A stretch of 9,072 bases of DNA from Ruminococcus sp. (lineage in GTDB: Bacteria; Bacillota; Clostridia; Oscillospirales; Ruminococcaceae), in the NCBI GenBank assembly GCA_017622635.1, contig JAGAQS010000212.1, positions 1 through 9,072 on the forward strand, written 5' to 3'. Both the position numbers and the translations under genes were made by a program. Under the pieces are notes generated by a model that ran no database searches, was not told where the DNA came from, and saw only the letters and a program-made list of their open reading frames with translations. This document shows, one piece after another, positions 5,501-9,072 of the stretch. The first letter of the stretch is position 1; every line of letters begins with the position of its first letter.

Positions 5501-6067
5501 ATGCCACAGAATCAGTTTCAGCGAATGATATTCGCACTTATTACCGTCATTATTACGGTACACGCCTATGTTTTTTACAGCCTGTACGTCATAAACGGCA
5601 GTATGTTCATGAATCTTACAGGTGAAACGGGTGTTATTTCCGCCATAAACGCTATGGGCGGAATTTCGGTTTTCGGAAAAAGCGTTCCCATATGGGCAGT
5701 GGTACTTATTGAATTTTGTTTTGCTTATCTTCTTGAAATTCTTGTCGGCAGTCCGTTGTCGTTCAAACTGGCTTGCAAGGTTTTCAATCCTGCGGAAACA
5801 CACCCCGTTATATTTGAGACGGCAATAATATGTGCAACAGTTGGAATTATGTGTCCCGTAATGAGTTTTATAGCGTCAATGCTCTACTACCCCTACGGAA
5901 TGACGGATTTCAATGTTTTCATACTTCTTGCCAACTGGCTTAAACTTGTATGTTATAATTTCCCGTTTGCATTCTTTTCACAGCTTTTCTTTATACAGCC
6001 TTTTGTAAGAACAGTTTTCAGGAAAATTTTCGTAAGAAACAGTGTTCCTCAGAAAGTACACGCATAA
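5501..6067 (+). CDS. DUF2798 family membrane protein
   Basis: The 188-residue protein has four predicted membrane helices, at about 9-31, 62-83, 105-127 and 136-168, arranged as two helix pairs. The pairs look like two copies of the DUF2798 unit; NFPFAFFSQLFFIQPFVRTV (153-172) is the typical end of that unit. The tail (174-188) is basic and hydrophilic. The family is found in many bacteria and has no established function; transport is often suspected but not shown. The start is the ATG at 5501 with AGGAGG 10 nt upstream. It is transcribed alone from a consensus promoter through an unusually long, foldable leader, and ends at a terminator 8 nt after its stop. The leader suggests that a signal controls expression, but the gene itself does not reveal which. 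Confidence 0.82.
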   Translation: MPQNQFQRMIFALITVIITVHAYVFYSLYVINGSMFMNLTGETGVISAINAMGGISVFGKSVPIWAVVLIEFCFAYLLEILVGSPLSFKLACKVFNPAETHPVIFETAIICATVGIMCPVMSFIASMLYYPYGMTDFNVFILLANWLKLVCYNFPFAFFSQLFFIQPFVRTVFRKIFVRNSVPQKVHA

Positions 6068-6070
6068 CAG

Positions 6071-6097
6071 AAAAAGACAGCTATAAGCTGTCTTTTT
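6071..6097. terminator. Bidirectional terminator between the DUF2798 and GGDEF genes
   Basis: AGACAGCT (6075-6082) pairs with AGCTGTCT (6086-6093), flanked by AAAA and TTTT. It provides a U-tract for both converging transcripts and sits 4-8 nt from the stop codons on each side. Confidence 0.92.
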
Positions 6098-6100
6098 TGT

Positions 6101-7237
6101 TTAAGCCACAGGTTTGGTTTTATGATACTCACGTTTTTTATCGGAATACATATCCTTGTCCATAGTATTGAAAAATTCGTCTAAAGATTGTTCGTCGGTC
6201 ATTTCTGCACTGCCTATTGACAATGACAGTTTATAATCTCTTTTGTTGTTTGAGTTGAAATCTATTAAAGCGTTCTGGATATTTCCTGCAATCATGCTTA
6301 TTTCATGTATATCGCTGTCGGGTGCGACTATAACAAATTCATCTCCGGCATAACGTATTACGTAAGCTTTTTCGGGAACTGCGGAACAAATTATATGTGA
6401 TACGTCGAGAAGTGTTTTATCACCTGCGGAGTGACCGAAAGTATCATTGATTTTCTTGAAATCGTCAATATCTATCATTATTCCTGCTGCACGAGAGTTG
6501 TGTTTGGATTTTATTGTTTTTAATAAATTGTCCATATATCCACGGTTATACAACCCTGTAAGTGCATCAATATAGGATATTTCACTTTGCATACTCATAT
6601 ATATGCCGACAATACCAATAGCAGTGGATACGCACACCAATGCTACACCGTAAAATTTTAATTGCAGTAATGCACCTATTGTAGGCGGTACTATGAACAT
6701 TGCAATAGGGAAAAATTTTACTTTGCCGTATTTTTTCTGATAGTATAATTTGAAAACAACCGAAATAATCATATACACCAAAGCAACTACATAGGCAATA
6801 TAACATATAATTCCTCTGTGGAAGTGATTATCTTCGTCAATTGAAAAAGCTATGGGACAGAACAGATTCACAATGAATAACAACGCCATTATAAATTCAG
6901 GTATAAGAAGTTTTAAGACAACAGGTTTGACTTTGTTGATATTGTTATAGAGTTTCAGACTTACAATTATAGTCCATAATACTCCGATAGCAATATTTTC
7001 AAGGTAAAGATATGTACGTCCGAGTAAAAGAATCGTATAAGCACCACTGAAAGTTTTTCCCTCAATGTAACATACGAGCGTCTCCACAACACAGGCAACC
7101 AATACAAAATATACCATAGCTGATAATGCTTTTTCAGAACCTGAATGTTTTTTTGACATAAAAAGACGGCATACCTGTAATACAATCAATAAGGCAAAAG
7201 CTATACCGTTTGGTATTAAAACCGATGATATTTCCAT
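6101..7237 (-). CDS. Seven-helix membrane diguanylate cyclase (GGDEF domain)
   Basis: The 378-residue protein has an N-terminal membrane domain of about seven helices (residues 8-28, 39-58, 77-97, 107-131, 142-164, 174-192, 196-214) followed directly by a GGDEF domain (about 220-372). The domain should condense two GTP into cyclic di-GMP. Diagnostic residues are DALTGLYNR (224-232), metal-binding D256 in IDIDDFKKIND, guanine-binding N264 and D273, the active-site AGDEF (297-301), and SIGSAE (340-345). Alanine at the first position is an accepted active variant. The product-inhibition RxxD motif expected at 288-291 is absent (PEKA). The membrane part is not a domain I can name, and it presumably senses a membrane or external signal. 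The start ATG has AAAGGAAG a few bases upstream. The gene is monocistronic with its own promoter. Confidence 0.93.
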   Translation of the reverse strand: MEISSVLIPNGIAFALLIVLQVCRLFMSKKHSGSEKALSAMVYFVLVACVVETLVCYIEGKTFSGAYTILLLGRTYLYLENIAIGVLWTIIVSLKLYNNINKVKPVVLKLLIPEFIMALLFIVNLFCPIAFSIDEDNHFHRGIICYIAYVVALVYMIISVVFKLYYQKKYGKVKFFPIAMFIVPPTIGALLQLKFYGVALVCVSTAIGIVGIYMSMQSEISYIDALTGLYNRGYMDNLLKTIKSKHNSRAAGIMIDIDDFKKINDTFGHSAGDKTLLDVSHIICSAVPEKAYVIRYAGDEFVIVAPDSDIHEISMIAGNIQNALIDFNSNNKRDYKLSLSIGSAEMTDEQSLDEFFNTMDKDMYSDKKREYHKTKPVA

Positions 7238-7316
7238 AAGAACTTCCTTTCAATATTACCAACCAATGACATCACTGTTAATAAATATAAATTAAATTTA
7301 ATTTTTGACCTTTAAA

Positions 7317-7345
7317 AGTATATCATATTGATTTATCAATGTCAA
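7317..7345 (-). promoter_or_regulatory. Sigma-A promoter of the GGDEF gene with palindromic spacer
   Basis: On the - strand TTGACA (7345-7340) and TATACT (7322-7317) are 17 nt apart, with TGA in the extended -10 position. The spacer holds the inverted repeat ATTGAT-TT-ATCAAT (7327-7340), touching the -35. Transcription should start near 7310, giving a leader of about 70 nt made mostly of A and T. Confidence 0.82.
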
Positions 7346-7453
7346 GTGCAAATAACATTTTTAATCGGTTGTAAGAAGTTTTTGTTAAAAAAGCAGATTT
7401 TTTTAAAACAAAAATAATTTTTTTTATCTGACTTTTATTCTTAGGTATATAAT
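7346..7453. other. AT-rich intergenic stretch
   Basis: This lies between the GGDEF promoter and the terminator of the radA operon. It consists mainly of A and T runs. On the - strand it could act as an upstream (UP) element for the GGDEF promoter. No open reading frame, RNA gene or repeat that I can support is present. Confidence 0.5.
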
Positions 7454-7486
7454 AAAAAGTGCAAGATTTTATGATAAACCTTGCAC
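7454..7486 (-). terminator. Terminator of the radA-GNAT-DUF3592-like operon
   Basis: On the - strand GTGCAAG (7486-7480) pairs with CTTGCAC (7465-7459) and is followed by TTTTTATT. The inner part can pair further (TTTA/TAAA). It lies about 37 nt past the stop of the last gene. No equivalent T-tract follows on the + strand, so it acts leftward. Confidence 0.82.
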
Positions 7487-7522
7487 GGTGATTTATTTGT
7501 TGATTTTTTTAATTGACGAGGT

Positions 7523-7954
7523 TCATATTATATTGAGACCTTCTAACAGGAAACATATTCCGCCTACCAAAAACAGAATATTACAAAGAATCATCTGTTT
7601 CATGTTTTGGAAACTGTTGTTGTCAATATATTTATTGCCTGTACCTCTGCCCATTGCCCTTTGAAACTGTACAGTAAATACTTTCTGAGGATTTCCCGAA
7701 TAAGTCATAACACGTACTTGTAAATCAACTTCGGGCATATCTTCAATATCAGGAATATGATAACTTGTGGAATAAAATATTTCGTTTGCTTTATAAGTAA
7801 CGTTTATATCTCTTGTTTTCGGATTGACAGATGTTACAGTACCGTCGTATAAATCATAATTTCCGATTTTACGCCGAGATGTTAAAATTCCTACCGCAAA
7901 TATACCAATGCTGAACAAAATGAACATTATTCCTGTAAAAATGTCTTCAAACAT
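7523..7954 (-). CDS. Two-helix DUF3592-like membrane protein
   Basis: The 143-residue protein has one hydrophobic helix near each end (about 5-25 and 120-140) and a soluble loop between them. The loop carries a beta-rich pattern, YDGTVTSVNPKTRDINVTY followed by VMTYSGNPQKVF. This layout and the GTV...VTY...NPxKxF sequence resemble DUF3592 proteins, whose function is unknown. It is the last gene of an apparent operon. It starts 14 nt after the GNAT gene stop, and its Shine-Dalgarno AAAGGAGAG occupies that gap. The hairpin terminator lies downstream. The family call is based on resemblance of layout and a few residues, so it is moderate. Confidence 0.68.
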   Translation of the reverse strand: MFEDIFTGIMFILFSIGIFAVGILTSRRKIGNYDLYDGTVTSVNPKTRDINVTYKANEIFYSTSYHIPDIEDMPEVDLQVRVMTYSGNPQKVFTVQFQRAMGRGTGNKYIDNNSFQNMKQMILCNILFLVGGICFLLEGLNII

Positions 7955-7968
7955 TTAAACTCTCCTTT

Positions 7969-8427
7969 TTACAGTCTGTACTGCATGAAGTTATTGCTTT
8001 TTAAGAATCCGAAATCACTGTATAAAAGTACTCCTGTATCAGATGCAGTAATCTGAATAGTTCCGCAGTGTCGGGATTTGGCTTCGGTGACGATTTTTTC
8101 AAGCAGATTAGTTGCGATACCTTTTCTTCTATAAGATTTGTCTGTAAACATACTGGAAAGTAGTGCTATTTTACCTGTTGGACAACTGAAATATGGTGGC
8201 TTTTCAACTATGGAAATACCGCTTGTTCCGACTATTCTTCCGTTATCCTCATCTACAGCAAGCCATGAAATAAAAGTATCGTCTGCCATATGATTTTTGT
8301 AATAATTTTTCAGTTCAGGAACAAGGTCAATATTTTCTGTTGCACCTTCTTCACGCAGTTGATTGATTCTCATTCTGATAAATATATCAAGTTCTTTGTC
8401 AGTCAGTCTTTTGTATACTATGTTCAT
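7969..8427 (-). CDS. GNAT-family N-acetyltransferase
   Basis: The 152-residue protein shows the GNAT fold in order. The N-terminal strand and helix are KRLTDKELDIFIRMRINQLR. Central strands include SWLAVDEDNGRIVGTSGISI (54-73) and GKIALLSSMFTDKSYR (85-100). The acetyl-CoA pyrophosphate loop is RRKGIA (100-105), then helix TNLLEKIVTEAKS. The C-terminal YSDFGF (136-141) is typical. It should transfer an acetyl group from acetyl-CoA to an amine; the substrate cannot be told from sequence. The start is the ATG at 8425-8427 with AAGAGG 7 nt upstream. It begins 14 nt after the radA stop, so it is probably cotranscribed with it, though no functional link to DNA repair follows from that. Confidence 0.9.
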   Translation of the reverse strand: MNIVYKRLTDKELDIFIRMRINQLREEGATENIDLVPELKNYYKNHMADDTFISWLAVDEDNGRIVGTSGISIVEKPPYFSCPTGKIALLSSMFTDKSYRRKGIATNLLEKIVTEAKSRHCGTIQITASDTGVLLYSDFGFLKSNNFMQYRL

Positions 8428-8441
8428 AAATAAACCTCTTA

Positions 8442-9072
8442 TTATTTGATTACGGAAAACGCCTGTTTGAGAGTTGAGGCAGGAATAATATTTATTGAAT
8501 ATTTTTCGGGATTTATAGAACCTGCGGACTGTTTCGGTATTATACAGGTAGTAAAGCCCATTCTTTCGGCTTCACGTATACGCTGTTCTATATGTGAGAC
8601 GGAACGTATTTCACCGCCGAGACCTATTTCACCGAAAGCTATAAGCTGTTCGTCAATCAGCTTGTCCATGATACTCGAATAGAGAGCCATAGCAACGGGC
8701 AAATCGCCTGCGGGTTCGTCAAGCCTGAAACCGCCGACGATATTCAGATAAACGTCAAGTGAACCCATATATATACCGAGTCTTTTTTCAAGAACGGCAA
8801 TAATAATATTAAGCCTGTTGAAGTCAAAACCCGTTACCATACGGCGAGGTGCGGAATAGCTTGTTTTTGAGGCGAGAGCCTGAACCTCCGCAAGAATCGG
8901 GCGTGTACCCTCCATTACGCACGCAACACAAGTACCTGAAACGTTCAAAGGTCTGCCGTCAAGCAACATCTGCGACGGGTTTTCCACTTCACGCAGTCCC
9001 TTGTCAATCATTTCAAAAACGCCTATTTCATTGGTAGAGCCGAAACGGTTTTTTACTGCACGTAAAAGCCTG
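8442..9072 (-). CDS. radA: DNA repair protein RadA, C-terminal part (5' end outside window)
   Basis: The frame stays open to the window edge, so about 209 C-terminal residues are present; the ATG at 9009-9011 is internal. The start of the visible part contains the RadA signature LLRAVKNRFGSTNEIGVFEM (KNRFG motif), then GLREVENPS. The Lon-protease-like domain follows, with PRPILAEVQALAS, PRRMVTGFDFNRLNIIIAVLEKR, DVYLNIVGGFRLDEPAGDLP and FGEIGLGGEIRSV. RadA (also called Sms) is a hexameric ATP-driven motor that extends recombination intermediates and branch-migrates strands during repair and transformation. The Walker A and zinc-finger parts lie outside the window. The Lon-like domain in RadA is structural and not a working protease. 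The visible sequence has no frameshift or gap. Confidence 0.95.
   Translation of the reverse strand, partial: RLLRAVKNRFGSTNEIGVFEMIDKGLREVENPSQMLLDGRPLNVSGTCVACVMEGTRPILAEVQALASKTSYSAPRRMVTGFDFNRLNIIIAVLEKRLGIYMGSLDVYLNIVGGFRLDEPAGDLPVAMALYSSIMDKLIDEQLIAFGEIGLGGEIRSVSHIEQRIREAERMGFTTCIIPKQSAGSINPEKYSINIIPASTLKQAFSVIK

Noticed and set aside
5437..5625. Small + strand reading frame starting with TTG in the DUF2798 leader
   Set aside because: It has no ribosome binding site, overlaps the DUF2798 gene in another frame and crosses the candidate leader structure.
7289..7304. 16-bp palindrome AAATTAAATTTAATTT in the cyclase leader
   Set aside because: It is a perfect palindrome but contains only A and T within an AT-rich stretch, so chance is a sufficient explanation and it would be weak as a hairpin.
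6101..7345. c-di-GMP riboswitch near the cyclase
   Set aside because: The conserved GEMM core elements are not found in its leader or in the DUF2798 leader.

Overview
The window looks like chromosome of a low- to mid-GC Gram-positive bacterium, most likely a Clostridia member of the Ruminococcus/Oscillospiraceae kind. The basis is strong AGGAGG-type ribosome binding sites, TTGACA/TATAAT promoters, U-rich intrinsic terminators, a lipobox lipoprotein, an ECF-type vitamin transporter subunit and a TIGR03905-type TSCPD protein. The genus is inference. No rRNA, tRNA, insertion sequence, phage gene or CRISPR array was seen.

Left part (1-1360, + strand): the 3' end of an integral-membrane ECF transporter S component, then a complete ROK-family glucokinase that ends in a clear terminator.

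Second block (1361-4970, + strand): a compact three-gene operon. It encodes an ECF-type sigma factor; a single-pass membrane protein with a short cytoplasmic N-terminus, a very acidic linker and a large extracytoplasmic beta-propeller of the PF09826 type; and a small lipoprotein of unknown family. Gaps are 15 nt and 1 nt. The layout suggests a membrane signalling unit in which the propeller protein is the anti-sigma factor or sensor. A TGCAAC/CGAC promoter-like element just upstream would fit autoregulation. A bidirectional terminator closes the operon.

Third block (4976-6097): a divergent pair. On the - strand is an 85-residue TSCPD protein, whose sigma-A promoter has its -10 inside an 18-bp tandem repeat. 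On the + strand is a four-helix DUF2798 membrane protein with a near-perfect promoter and a leader of about 138 nt. That leader can fold into a closed multi-branched structure: a 12-bp basal helix with one bulge, a 6-bp second helix and three hairpins, two of which carry the same ACCTAYGGGTAT motif. It is the most unusual element here. It may be an undescribed cis-regulatory RNA, or the repeated motif may be a pair of CsoR/CstR-like DNA operators.

Fourth block (6101-7345, - strand): a seven-helix membrane diguanylate cyclase with an AGDEF active site and no RxxD inhibitory site. It has its own strong promoter, with an inverted repeat in the spacer.

Right part (7454-9072, - strand): an apparent operon of radA (its 5' end lies beyond the window), a GNAT acetyltransferase and a two-helix DUF3592-like protein, closed by a hairpin terminator.
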